A DNA stretch of 64,000 nt from Phytophthora sp. 'mugwort' (GCA_033558025.1 JAUCEF010000009.1:2356001-2420000); one strand, 5' to 3'. Shown: positions 44,267-54,323, counted from the stretch's first letter. A program made the numbers and translations. Notes: generated by a model not told the origin, from the letters alone.

Positions 44267-44345
44267 GTTATCAGTTGGGTGTATCTATTCTATATACATA
44301 GCCCCTTATTTTTTGAGAAAATTTAGCTAATTAGGGAGGTGCATG

Positions 44346-45153
44346 GTACTGTTGCTGAAGGAGCTTTAACCTATCTCAGACATGGTTAATATGAGTTAAA
44401 TGACTCCTTACACTCTGAGGTTATGGATTGGTTGTCTGGTTAGAAACACCAGCTGGGTATTAGAAACGATTAAACCTATTCTCCTTTTAAAAATATGCTA
44501 AGAAAAAAAACTGCCGGCGTAATGTGCTAAGTATTACTACTATGATGGACCTCTAAGCAGCTTGTCTACCGTCCTCGTAGCTTGGTCGTCGAGTCTTTAC
44601 ATCCCGCCTGGAAGAGTGCGATGCTCCACCGCTACGAAAAGAGAGCATGCTGAACTGAGGGCTGTCGTAGCCACACGCCGCCGCCACTTCCATAGTGCCT
44701 TGTCCGGAAAATTGGCCGGCAGAACCCCGCTGCGCAGCGAGAACAGCGGCGTGCTTGGTAGAAGGTTTGCATTATTCAGTAGCAGAGACCTCGCTGAACA
44801 CAACCGTATGACGACGGATCTTGCCAGCGTTTATGCGACGTCTCATCGAGTAGATTGGCCTTGCTGTGATTGTAACTAGCGTTGGTTGATGCATGCACCC
44901 AAACTGGGGCGGATGCATCATATGTGCATCAATTAATAAGATGCATGAATCTTATTCAACCAAGCCGTTGTGAAGTGCAAAATTACGTTAATGAACTTTG
45001 CTTAAGCCAAAACGTTCGGCTGCTAGTCGAAACGCTGCGTTATGAAGAGCTACCGGGTGAAGCCAACCCGTTCCATGCAGTTACTTCAAATGATTAGCAG
45101 AAGGAGAACTCATTAAAGAGAGGGTCTGGATGCTCACGTCACAATCGAAGCAG
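44346..45153. other. Non-Polinton spacer, unrecognised part
   Basis: Between the two arms. A 105-aa plus frame at 44562 is Arg/Ser-rich without a motif. Nothing recognisable. Base composition is less AT-rich than the Polinton arms on either side. Confidence 0.35.
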
Positions 45154-46308
45154 TCAATCAGAAACCGTACTCGGTTTACTTCGAGTTGACGTCTTCCGGA
45201 AAGTGCTCCTCGTCACCCCAGTGAGCACCATCAAGTTCCACTCACCAACATGGTCCTGGTCCGAGTTGTCCATGGTAATCTCGAGCTGGCGAATCTGAAC
45301 CAGAAGGTCAGCATCAATGGGGTTCTCTGACGCGCGAAGCAGCAATTCACTTGTCGAATTGGCGGTGTCTTCAGCGATTAGATCTGCCACAGTATCGAAG
45401 ACGATAGGTTCAAGTGCATCCTTCGGGCATTGGTTAGAACAAATAAATGCCAACTTTATCATGGTGCTGTTGCACAAGCGATTCTGCGTGCCAAGTGGAT
45501 AAACTTGAAAATACTCCGTGCGCGCTCCGACGCAGCCGACGAGGTCGGAATTGTGGAAATGATGAGCTATCGGCGCCAGCAGTGGATACTTGTCCACTCT
45601 ATCCCATGTTCACCAGTGCAGTGGAAGCGATTATAATAAATCGTTCGGTGCTCGTCGCACCAAATAAGCTTTTCGGTGAGAAATGCGGTTAACTCCACAT
45701 CATGTCGCTTTGCTCATCATACCCGAGCCGACCAGCAAGTTTCGTGATCTTCATCATCGTGCGTATTTTATCGGTACCAGCGAATGTGCTGGTAGGTTTC
45801 GCGTGATCCAGCAAGTAGGAGATGGTCATAGCAGAACTGCAGCTAAATTTCCATCTGTACTTAACTCGCTTTTCGATAAAAGCTTGTAGACTTTTTCCCA
45901 CTCCAGGTGCTGTGCTAGCCCCATAAATTGCTGGTAAATCACTGAGACACACAGCGTGTCGCGCTCGAAATGTGCCAATACTTGTGAATAGGCTCCATAA
46001 GCTGCAGTACCACTGCGCCTTTTGCCCAAAACACCTCACAGACCACACGGTTCGTCAAGCGCGAAACCATATCGCCATCATATTGCGAGCAGATCCATGT
46101 CGGCAAATTTTTCACGCATCACCTTATCATTAGTAGTAATACTTAGAACATTACGCCGGCAGTTTTTTTTTACTTTCCGTAAGTTACCAGCGAGAACAAT
46201 TCTGGAACCTTCTTTCGGACCAGGTGCTATTTGACGACGCGACCTCTCGACCACCTGAGAGCGAAAGCAACGTCTTTTAGATCTTAGGGTGATTTCAGAT
46301 CCGCTCAA
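45154..46308 (-). mobile_element. Possible hAT-type transposase relic in the spacer
   Basis: Minus-strand pieces read 'EVFWAKGAVVLQLMEPIHKY', 'CVSVIYQQFMGLAQHLEWEK' and 'CNSTMIKLAFICSNQCPKDA' plus 'MDKYPLLAPIAHHFHNSDLV'. The 'FW...L..P...' then 'VY/IYxxF' order is typical of the hAT region after the DDE core. The frame breaks several times. Ends and target duplications are not seen, and the family call is tentative. Confidence 0.4.
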
Positions 46309-46375
46309 CCACTGGGAACAGACAGCCAGTAATTTCCGAATTAATTTATTTTTTTCTCAAAAAAATTAAGTAGGC

Positions 46376-46390
46376 TATGTATATAGATAC
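46376..46390. promoter_or_regulatory. CTATGTATATAGA box before ExoX-C-like gene
   Basis: CTATGTATATAGATAC lies about 15 bp before the ATG at 46400. Arm A has CTATGTATATAGAATAGATAC at the matching place (44280-44300, minus), so the box is conserved although the gene there is broken. Confidence 0.5.
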
Positions 46391-46399
46391 ACTGATAAC

Positions 46400-46708
46400 A
46401 TGTCGAACGAACTAACTTTTGGAAAATACAAGAACACGCCGATCGAAGAAGTATTCACTTCCGATCCTGGTTATTGTCGCTGGATGCACAACCAACCAAG
46501 TCTCAATATAAGTGAGGAAATCAAGATATTCCTCCACTCCAAGTTGGCAAGCAATGATAACTCGTATATGATGATTCGGGGAAAGTATAAGGGTAAGACG
46601 CTTAAGCAAATTAGTCGCATCGACTCTAATTATATCGATTGGTTCCGTAAGAATCCATTCGTAATTGAGAAATGCCCTAAGCTTGTCGAAGCTTTACAGG
46701 TTAAGTAA
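46400..46708 (+). CDS. ExoX-C-like small protein (arm B, intact)
   Basis: 102 aa with two copies of a short motif: 'LTFGKYKNTPIEEVFTSDPG' with 'YCRWMHNQ', and 'GKYKGKTLKQISRIDSNYID' with 'WFRKNP'. The 'GKYKGxxLxxI...D..Yx.W' unit is the ExoX C-terminal / DUF3820-type domain seen as an appendage in exonucleases and as stand-alone viral proteins. It probably binds nucleic acid; that is inference. Arm A carries a broken copy. Confidence 0.7.
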   Translation: MSNELTFGKYKNTPIEEVFTSDPGYCRWMHNQPSLNISEEIKIFLHSKLASNDNSYMMIRGKYKGKTLKQISRIDSNYIDWFRKNPFVIEKCPKLVEALQVK

Positions 46709-46776
46709 AAGAATATTTTTTTTACTAATGATAGAAATATCGGGGATCCTGATATATAAAGTCCTATGATATAATA

Positions 46777-47417
46777 ATGAAAGGATATAACTATAAGATC
46801 ACCAACGCGGACGAATCGATTGTGTATGTGGGTAGCACAACTTCTACTCTACAAACCGATTCGATAGTCATAAGCGAAACTATAAGAGATGGGTTGAAGG
46901 TAAAAGTAAGATGTGCAGCGATGATCTATTATCATTTTCGCCAACATGGTGTTGAAAACTTTGACATTCACTTAGTTAGCGAGCATCAAATTATTGATCG
47001 TAAGAACCTGCTTCAGTTTGAACAGTTGGTAATCGATTCAACAACCTGTGTCAATAAAAATGCAGCATGGATATCTGAAGTAGAGAGAAACAAGCAGAAA
47101 CGAACATATCGTGAAGATCACCGAGATGATCATCGTTCATATGCATCTGAAATTGTTGAATGTAATGTGGTGAAACATACACGCGCGGACATAAAGCTCG
47201 TCATATTTAAACTGAACGTCATCGCTATGGTATTGCTTCCGAAGAAGAAAGAAAAAATATTGATGAAGCTCGAGAAGAAGCTGATTACGAACGCAAAGAA
47301 GCTCTAAAAGCTCGTAGAAATGCTCGTGTTGAATGTGAATGCGGAACTTCGTACCCCAAAAACTGGCAAGTCGTATCACGTGAGAAAATCAGAAGCAGGT
47401 TAGCTGATCACCACTAA
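46777..47417 (+). pseudogene. GIY-YIG endonuclease, frameshifted
   Basis: Starts 'MKGYNYKITNADESIVYVGS' (GIY and YIG positions occupied by NYK and YVG), with 'IYYHFRQHGVENFDIHLVSE' and 'LLQFEQLVID' where Glu is the metal ligand. Near 47200 the frame changes; the next frame reads 'EALKARRNARVECECGTSYP' and ends at 47417 with 'RSRLADHH', a C-x-C-G zinc-type tail. Present only in arm B, between the ExoX-C-like and capsid genes, so it may have arrived as a mobile endonuclease. Confidence 0.75.
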
Positions 47418-47466
47418 ACCAATCATATATATTTTGTTCAATCAAATGATAACTAAAGGTTTTCTA

Positions 47467-49184
47467 CTAAGCTGTGGTATAATCAATCACTTCCCCAGTT
47501 AGTCTATCAAACGTTAGTTCTTGCTCACTCACAACCAAAACAAGCATGTTTGTACCCTGGCAACCAGCGTTCGTACCAGAGATCTGAATGGCCTGAGGAA
47601 CATCACGTTCGGTTAGATGACTGACATCAGCAATTAGAGCACGGTTAGTTAGCGACCAAGTCAGATAGTCAAGAAGACCATTCACCAGCTCGGGAGTTAG
47701 ATCACCATTAGTCGAAGCAATCTTAGCGATTTCGTTAGTGAAGTGGTGGAAGTCGTAGTCATGGCTAATATCGAAGGTCTATTGCAAATCAATGCGCACG
47801 TTGAAGTTTCGAATCGAACTGCCGGGGTGGAGCGCCCAGGGCGCCGAGTCGAAAGGACTCTGAACTTGCTGTACAGCTGCAGAAGCAAAACTACCAGTCT
47901 GCTCAGCGAATGGAAGGAGAATGACATACTTAGCGTTCTTGACAGAGGCTGATAGCTGTAGATCAAATGCAGCATTAAGCTGAGTCGATTGCTTACCAAT
48001 ACCAGCGCGCTGGTAGAACCATTGGGCATAGAAATCGTTGTAGCGAACCTTCTTAACAGGCTTAGAGATGATAGCCTGAGGGTTCTCCAAATGAACGAAA
48101 GGGACATACAGACGAGACGTAGTGAAAGGCGTGTAGGTACCATCAATTGTAGGCTCAAGCGAATTGACAACAGCACCCCAAGAAACGGCCAAGGAACCAA
48201 CACCAGAAAATGCACTGTACATTCAATTTGGGCTGGTCGCAGAAGCAACCATCACTGGACAGATATTACCGCTCGATAGTGTAGTACTCGTTAGCGTCAT
48301 TCTACTGGAGCTATCAATATCAATAGCTGAAGTACCCTGATTAAAGCGGAAACGATGACGGATTTGTGGGTTAGCCATCAAGTCAAGCTCCTTAAATACT
48401 GGATGGAGGTCAGTTAATTTGACTTTTAGCATGTAGTTCCACGTCCCCATAATAGACCAGCTGTACCAGTGCCAGCTACGAACGCACCACGACCAAGTTG
48501 ATTAGCAATGGTAGTGCTTGCAGATGCGGCACCCGTTAACGGTCACGTCGTAGATGAGTCAGCTCCAGTATTTGGAGGGTTTGAAAGAAGGCGCTTCGCA
48601 AAACCATCATTTTCAACCGACGCTGTAGCAGAAACAGTATCGGCGACAAAGGTGGTCGAGATTGAAGTGTTATTCGAATACCCGTCTCCAGTAGTAGCGG
48701 CAGAACCACTGTACTTGGTTGATTGAGCAGCATCCGGGTATAGAAACGATTCAGTACCATGCTTCTTAACATACTGAGGGCTGTATCCGGTCTGAGCGCG
48801 GATATTGTTCCAGAACAGCTTATAGTCTGCCATCGAGACAATAGTCTTACCATTGAGTTCAAGCGACATCGAATCGATGACGTTAAAGTTGCCACACTTT
48901 AGACTGACCCAGAATCGGTTGGCTGGAGCCTGTGCATTTGTAGCGTGCGTGTTCTTCATCGAAACCTTGTATGGTAGCATAATGTAAGCATCGCGGAGGC
49001 AGGCAAATCCTTCACTACCATTAAGCTGGGACGTAGCATCGATAGTGATAACTCCGTTTTGGTATGAACCTTGGTTAAGGTCGATAACAAAAGGCACGCG
49101 CTTGCCAGAGGAGACCTTAATCTCCGGATCACTCCTTAGCGAGCTCTGGTAAAGGTATTGTTCGAAAAGTTGTGTTTCAGACAT
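47467..49184 (-). pseudogene. Polinton major capsid protein, double jelly-roll (arm B)
   Basis: Open pieces 49184-48543, 48450-48223, 48222-47779 and 47685-47467 cover the same span as arm A. Starts MSETQLFEQYLYQSS; 'GFACLRDAYIMLPYKV' and 'FWVSLKCGNFNVIDSMSLEL' are complete here but broken in arm A. Frame changes are near 48540, 48222 and 47770, at places different from arm A. The last piece ends 'RLTGEVIDYTTA'. Confidence 0.78.
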
Positions 49185-49231
49185 CGTTGAATCTATATCT
49201 CGAACAATATAGTTTTGTTAAATTAATTATT

Positions 49232-49609
49232 ATGGAGCTCGTCAAGCCTATCACATCCGATCATGATCTCATTGAACTTGCCAAGCGTATTGGGGTTCAC
49301 CTCGATGATATCTTTGAGTCAAGTAGATCACAAATCCGCTTCCGAAGAAAGGTTCATATCTGATTTTGCTACGACAACCCGATATGAATGTAGGACACTG
49401 GGTTCGTGTTTGTGATAATACTTACTTTAATAGTATGGGTGAAGCAGCTCCTACGAAGTTTGGAATAGGCGATACAATCCAAAACAGTTCCAAGGTACTT
49501 AGGAGACTATTGCGGACCATTTTGCATTCTGTGGCTTTACTCAAAGCAACACAAGCAACCTAATTTATTCAAAAATATGAAAGATCTAAATTTGACAATT
49601 CTTACATAA
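49232..49609 (+). pseudogene. Adenain-like maturation protease (arm B), frameshifted
   Basis: Starts MELVKPITSDHDLIELAKRI. Three single-base changes (near 49330, 49455 and 49500) break the frame. Catalytic blocks remain readable: 'NVGHWVRV', 'YFNSMGEAAP' and, in a third frame, 'YCGPFCILWL'. Divergent from the capsid gene, with TATAT/ATATAG boxes in the 47-bp gap. Confidence 0.75.
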
Positions 49610-49632
49610 AATGTTTCAGGCTATATAGCAAA

Positions 49633-50367
49633 ATGTATCGCGAATTAACGATTTCGAGCGATGTTCCAGCTCCCAAGCTGGCCAAAGCTCTCAAGACAGG
49701 TAAGCTAAGTCTGACAGCTGATCAACTCAAGGGCAGTGGCTCTGTTATCCATCTTCATCCAACCTCTTACGAGAAGGCGATCAAAGCTCGCAAGGCAGGT
49801 CGCGGCGTGCGTCTTGACATTACCACACATGAAATTAAGAAGGGTTATAAGCGAGCCCAAGGAGGATCCATTTGGAGTAAAATCAAATCGGGTTTATCAA
49901 GTGCCTTCAAATTCGTTAAAGATAGCGGTTTGCTCAGCAGGGGGCTGGATGCGGCAGTGCCAGCTCTTGCGACAGCGTTTGGAGCCCCTCAAGCAGCAAT
50001 CACCGCAAGAGCAGCTATTAAGTCATTGACAGGAGTTGGTCTATACGACTCTGACAGCGATGTAGAGAAAGAAGGTGGACGTATTTCGGTGGCTGATGTT
50101 AAGAAAGGGGCTAAGCGTGCTCTATCCTACGCTAAACGAAAGAGTGTTCTAACCGATGCGGTCGATGCGGGGGAGAAGTATCTACTATCAAAAGCAACCA
50201 AGCCAGAGCATGAGAGCCTGATCAAATCGATTCGAGGTGAGGTAAAGAGACGTTATGGTGTAGGAGTACCTAAGAAGAAACCAGCAAAAGGCAGTCCAGA
50301 AATGAAAGCTAAGATGGCCGCTTTGGGTGCTAAGCGCAAGAAAGCAATGGTTGCTGGGTCCTTTTGA
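49633..50367 (+). CDS. pX-like basic virion core protein (arm B, intact)
   Basis: 244 aa. N-terminal 'APKLAKALKTGKLSLTADQL' then 'VIHLHPTSYEKAIKARKAGR'. A hydrophobic/amphipathic middle: 'GSIWSKIKSGLSSAFKFVKD', 'GLLSRGLDAAVPALATAFGA'. Then 'GVGLYDSDSD' and a Lys/Arg-rich C-terminal third ending MVAGSF. The layout resembles adenovirus-type core or membrane-lytic minor proteins and is common next to the protease in Polintons. This is the longest intact virion gene in the two arms. The box GGCTATATAGC lies 12 bp before the ATG. Confidence 0.7.
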   Translation: MYRELTISSDVPAPKLAKALKTGKLSLTADQLKGSGSVIHLHPTSYEKAIKARKAGRGVRLDITTHEIKKGYKRAQGGSIWSKIKSGLSSAFKFVKDSGLLSRGLDAAVPALATAFGAPQAAITARAAIKSLTGVGLYDSDSDVEKEGGRISVADVKKGAKRALSYAKRKSVLTDAVDAGEKYLLSKATKPEHESLIKSIRGEVKRRYGVGVPKKKPAKGSPEMKAKMAALGAKRKKAMVAGSF

Positions 50368-50425
50368 TTAAATTAATTCTTCCTACGCGAACGAACGAAC
50401 CAAAAAAAAACGTTTTATTTTTTTC

Positions 50426-51300
50426 TTATTTTTTTGGACGAAGCAGAAGCATGATCGAGACAGAAGTGTCGCGGAACTTAACCTTCTGATCGTTTTGATT
50501 ATAGATACTGATCGTGATTGAGGTGCGCGCTCCATTATGACAGTTCATCCAAGCATACTGACTCGGCTTATAGCTGTTAATTGACCAACTTGAGCATCGC
50601 CGCGATCAAATGCACTAAGAATATCACCGGACGCGACATATTCGTTTTTGATCAGGTCGCATCGAACAATGTAAGAAGATGTAGGATGAATCTGAGGAAT
50701 GATATTTGAGAGCTGAGCACTTGAAACCGTTGCAGACGCTGAAGGATACGTACCAGCAGTCAGTCCTACTACCTTCCCAAAAGAGGCGTTGTCGATGATT
50801 AGGCGTGGGACACGAGTCGTCGTAGGGAGACCAGTACCGCCTGAGGAATAAAGATCACTTGCCGGTCGTGCCCAAGTGCCACCAGCCGTAGGAAGTGTCG
50901 TTGGAGTAGCGCTAAAATCGAACTGAGCCGCGTAATGAACGCTGTTTTCCGTTAGTTGAATATAGAAAACGTTCTCACTAGATGGGTTAATTAAATAAGC
51001 TCCGGCGTTTACGAGAGCTGTCTGAATGCTTCGATTGATATCAGTATAACTGTAAAGTCCATCAGGCAAGCTAACAGATACAATGGATGTGGTTCCAGCG
51101 GTTGGAATCTCAATTTTGAAGGTATTGTTCCAGAATTGAGCTGCGTCAATGTTGTACTCAGCATTATACATCGAGATCGATTGAACTGCGCACGCTACGT
51201 CCTTAAAATCGGCAGCACTACCAGGAAAGCCGTATTTCCATGTGCTGTTGTAAACGTCTTGAACGAGGTTAGTGGAATCGAGTTTAACAAAACTTGCCAT
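50426..51300 (-). pseudogene. Polinton minor capsid (penton-like) protein (arm B)
   Basis: Starts MASFVKLDSTNLVQDVYNST at 51300 and is open for about 250 aa. One base is lost near 50580 relative to arm A, ending the frame at 50545; the last 40 residues ('NDQKVKFRDTSVSIMLLLRP') continue in another frame to 50426. Features: 'KYGFPGSAADFKDVACAVQS', 'PDGLYSYTDINRSIQTALVN', 'PRLIIDNASFGKVVGLTAGT', 'CDLIKNEYVASGDILSAFDR'. Beta-rich and the right size for a single jelly-roll penton. Confidence 0.68.
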
Positions 51301-51339
51301 TGTATTGGTGTATATTGATTCACCCAAAATATTTCCAAA

Positions 51340-52023
51340 TTATTGCTCAATATCGATCGGCTTATCGAAATTGTACCGAAGCTGACCTTTGACTGAATCC
51401 ACGAACAACATCTGTCCTTTACGTTCAGTCGCCTTATTGTAGTAATATACAATTGATCGCTCATCAACACCCCTAATATTGAAATCCATGACAACCATGA
51501 CCAAATCACGTTTCGAGTTAGCTTTTAGGATAGAAACGTACTCAGCATTCAAACGAATCATCTTATCAGTGGCAAAGTAGCTGTGAGATAGGAATATAGT
51601 ACTCAGTTTGAAAGGGCGTCCGCGAGTAAGATAATGTGAGAAGAGATTCTTCTGAAGTAGCTTATCATTGCTGTAATCGTTTATGATCACAAGCTCAGGT
51701 TTGTTAGAACTCATCGGTGTCCGACGGGCTTAATCAACGCTTGGGGGTGAATCAGGGTCAGCGAAGGTAATGAAGTCTTCCAACTTATCGCGCAAATATT
51801 CGTACAATTCCTGATGAGGATTACGTGCAATGATCGTTAGATGCGCAAAGACGTGTGGAGAATGCTTGAGAATGAACATACAGAGGTTGTTCTTCCCTGA
51901 AAACGAAGGTCCCCACACAATCATTCTGAATAGTGATTTGATATCCAAATCAGGGATATCTTTCATCGATGCCGACTTGAACCTTTTTGGCAAGGATGCA
52001 CCGAAATCTGGAATACCGCTCAT
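51340..52023 (-). pseudogene. Polinton FtsK/HerA-type packaging ATPase (arm B), one nonsense codon
   Basis: Starts MSGIPDFGASLPKRFKSASM. Walker A 'GPSFSGKNN' keeps its Lys (codon 51894-51892). A TAA at 51732-51730 interrupts the otherwise continuous frame (arm A has CAA at this place). Walker B reads 'ELVIINDYSND', with the first Asp of arm A's D-D replaced by Asn. 'TIFLSHSYFATDKMIRLNAE' follows. It is divergent from the fibre gene. Confidence 0.87.
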
Positions 52024-52056
52024 GATTATCGTTTGATCTATATAGGATTAAACAAA

Positions 52057-53555
52057 ATGAGTTCTGGTTTTTCATATCCACAGCCAAGTTTTCAATCATC
52101 CATCTATAGCCCCGCGTTCTATCTCTCATTAGATTCAAGTGGCTATCTAACTTATGACTATGCACAGACACTATATTTGAGTAAGGATGACTACAGGATG
52201 AGCTACCTTAGTGGAGTAGTGCCCGGAACGGCATCGATAGGATCTGTTCTCGGTGCTTCGGGTAATATCTCCGGCATTTCATTGCTAAGTGCCACTAACC
52301 TTACTGGTACGCTACAAACAGCTTCCCAACCGAATATCACTTCGGTTGGAAATTTATCGTTCAGTGGATCATCGCGCTCGATATCGATAACAGGCGCATC
52401 TAGCTACATCGATTGTCGAGAATATCGCCAGAACGGGACTATGTAAGATTTAAGCCTTCTTGAATACATAAGTGGAGTTAGTTTTGGTAGCGCGACGGCA
52501 AATAAATTTTTACTATGCGACTCGAGTTTAAATATCGCAAATACTAATATGTATCGGCAAGTACAATTAGTTGCACGAACTTACGACAGGGTTCGACGTA
52601 TTATGATCTCTCCAGCTTTTTGACGAGCGTCCCGAGCTCGCTGTCATTATCAAGCCTATATACGACCGGAAACATCGATTGTGGCGGGTTCATCAATGGG
52701 TTCTTAGCATATGGCAACCAAGCAAACATAATAACAGTAGGATCACTGACAGAGCTCGGTATCCACTCCACACCAACGAATGAGTATTTCTCGATAAAGG
52801 GCTCGGGCTTTGACTATCTGGATGGCAGTTATACGCGAATGCTTACGTTTTCGGGATCAAACATAACTCCCGTCCGGTTCCAAATTGAAGTCCATAATGG
52901 AACTAATTCCACAAGTAGCAACGCGTCATGGATCGGGAACATCACAAACAACGACCTCAGATTTGGGGTCAATAACTCGACGTCGATAATCCCAACTACG
53001 ACAGGGCGTCTTGGGCTTGGTACTACAAGTCCTTCAGCTCCACTGCACGTCCCTGGCAGCAACAATTTTGTATTTGGAGCAGGCGGAACGACAGTGTATC
53101 GTCTCAGAACAGATAGTGGAGCTACAGAATCCGCTCTTGGTCCGATCACATATTCTATGGCGGCTATATTCGGAGGATACATCGCCTGTACAGCCATGGC
53201 GATGACGAGCGACCGCCGATTGAAGAAGAACATCCAGATTGCACCACTCGAACGCATCAAGAGTCTCTACGATAACTGTGATGTAGTTTTGTATGACTGG
53301 ATCGAATCGGAAAATAGACCTGGTCAAGAGGTAGACCTCATAGCTCAAGACCTTGTCTCAGCCCACCTAACCGAATTAATCAGTGTCTTCTATCGCGATG
53401 ATATTCAGGAAGGCGAAGACCCATCGCTTGAACCTGCCAATACGCAACTTAACGTTGATTACAGTCGGATTGCTGCATACAACATGAAAATGATTCAACA
53501 TATTTTGGGTGAGATAGATAGGTTAATAGATCGTTTGGCTAATATAGAATCATGA
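52057..53555 (+). pseudogene. Polinton fibre protein with S74 chaperone domain (arm B)
   Basis: Starts MSSGFSYPQPSFQSSIYSPA. Open to 52446, then broken over about 170 bp, then open 52620-53555. Repeats 'NLTGTLQTASQPNITSVGNL' and 'LGYGNQ/LAYGNQ' units build the shaft. The C-terminal S74 domain is complete: 'MTSDRRLKKNIQIAPLERIK' with the Ser and Lys of the self-cleavage site, 'DVVLYDWIESENRPGQEVDL', and a coiled-coil end 'YNMKMIQHILGEIDRLIDRL'. Its stop overlaps the next ATG (ATGA). Confidence 0.82.
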
Positions 53556-53809
53556 GGATTGAGCGCTGGGAGTTGAGTCCATTGAGTTCCAAGAAGTATC
53601 GAGTATGGATACGCCTTGATACTGGAAAGCTACGAAAGATTGATTTTGGAGCGAATGGCTATGCTCATTATCGGGATCAAACCCCTTTGAAATCATACTC
53701 ACACCTTGATCACAACGACCCAGAGCGCCGTAGGAGATATTATCTACGACATAAAGTTGATTATCCTCCGTATAGTGCCGATTTTATGACGAAAAAATAT
53801 CTCTGGTGA
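53552..53809 (+). CDS. DUF5754-like small protein (intact)
   Basis: 85 aa with 'SSKKYRVWIRLDTGKLRKID', 'FGANGYAHYRDQTPL', then 'DPERRRRYYLRHKVDYPPYS'. The 'hxFGAxGYxxYxxH.d..R+..Y..RH' pattern is that of a small protein family (DUF5754, named from memory) shared by giant viruses and their relatives. Translationally coupled to the fibre by an ATGA overlap. It is absent from arm A. Function unknown. Confidence 0.65.
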   Translation: MRIERWELSPLSSKKYRVWIRLDTGKLRKIDFGANGYAHYRDQTPLKSYSHLDHNDPERRRRYYLRHKVDYPPYSADFMTKKYLW

Positions 53810-53819
53810 ACGATATACA

Positions 53820-54059
53820 ATGGGTTGCGTACCAAGTAAAAAACTCAAAACGAATTTAACTACTGATGAACCAGGTCAATTCGTTGGATCAACGATCATG
53901 CACGCTGATCAGATCGTAGCTCTCGGAGATAGTGCATTCGTCCCTATCAGAGACGCGAAGACGGGTGAAGATGCGATAATGGAAATACATGTCGGAGAGA
54001 AAAAAATCAGTATATACCGCGGAATGGCAAATAGAGCCGTTAGATCTGGTATTGCTTAG
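53820..54059 (+). CDS. MGCxxS protein, putatively myristoylated and palmitoylated (intact)
   Basis: 79 aa starting MGCVPSKKLKTNLTTDEP. Gly2 with Ser at position 6 and Cys3 fits the N-myristoylation/palmitoylation consensus, followed by basic residues. The rest is a small alpha/beta unit ('IVALGDSAFVPIRD', 'IMEIHVGEKKISIY'). 10 bp after the DUF5754-like gene. Arm A has a frameshifted copy with the same MGC start. A membrane-associated virion or assembly role is inferred. Confidence 0.6.
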   Translation: MGCVPSKKLKTNLTTDEPGQFVGSTIMHADQIVALGDSAFVPIRDAKTGEDAIMEIHVGEKKISIYRGMANRAVRSGIA

Positions 54060-54072
54060 ATAGCACAAGTCT

Positions 54073-54320
54073 TCACAGTTTTAGTCTTTTTTTCGGTTGG
54101 TAAGCCCATACGCGACCACCCTCTGTCTGAGTCGATGCATTAACCTTCCTGATAGACTTATCAAGGTCAGTAGCCCAAACAGCTGCCTGAGTCTTCTGTG
54201 GGCGGTCATTGATGATGAGATTCTTCATGATAGCTTTTTGAGCTCAGCGACGTTAAGATCGGAGTTGTCTCCATAGCTACCGCCTAAGCTGGAAATGATT
54301 CGGGGATTGAAGAAGAACAT
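54073..54320 (-). pseudogene. 81-aa Polinton protein (arm B), frameshifted
   Basis: Starts 'MFFFNPRIISSLGGSYGDNS'; two extra A in an A run near 54238 shift the frame relative to the intact arm-A copy. The rest ('NLIINDRPQKTQAAVWATD', 'VWAYQP') is readable in the next frame. Confidence 0.7.
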
Positions 54321-54323
54321 GAT

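Larger units (their letters stand above)
36495..44345. mobile_element. Polinton (Maverick) arm A, partial copy
   Basis: Carries, left to right, hypothetical protein (+), 81-aa protein (+), MGCxxS protein (-), fibre (-), ATPase (+), minor capsid (+), pX-like (-), protease (-), major capsid (+) and ExoX-C-like (-). This is arm B in reverse, minus the DUF5754-like and GIY-YIG genes. Integrase and polymerase are absent. Homology to arm B begins at about 36495 and ends near 44345 in an A/T-rich tract. Confidence 0.88.

Noticed and set aside
45154..45597. 147-aa minus frame as an independent gene
   Set aside because: It follows the hAT-like pieces on the same strand and has no start context or domain of its own.
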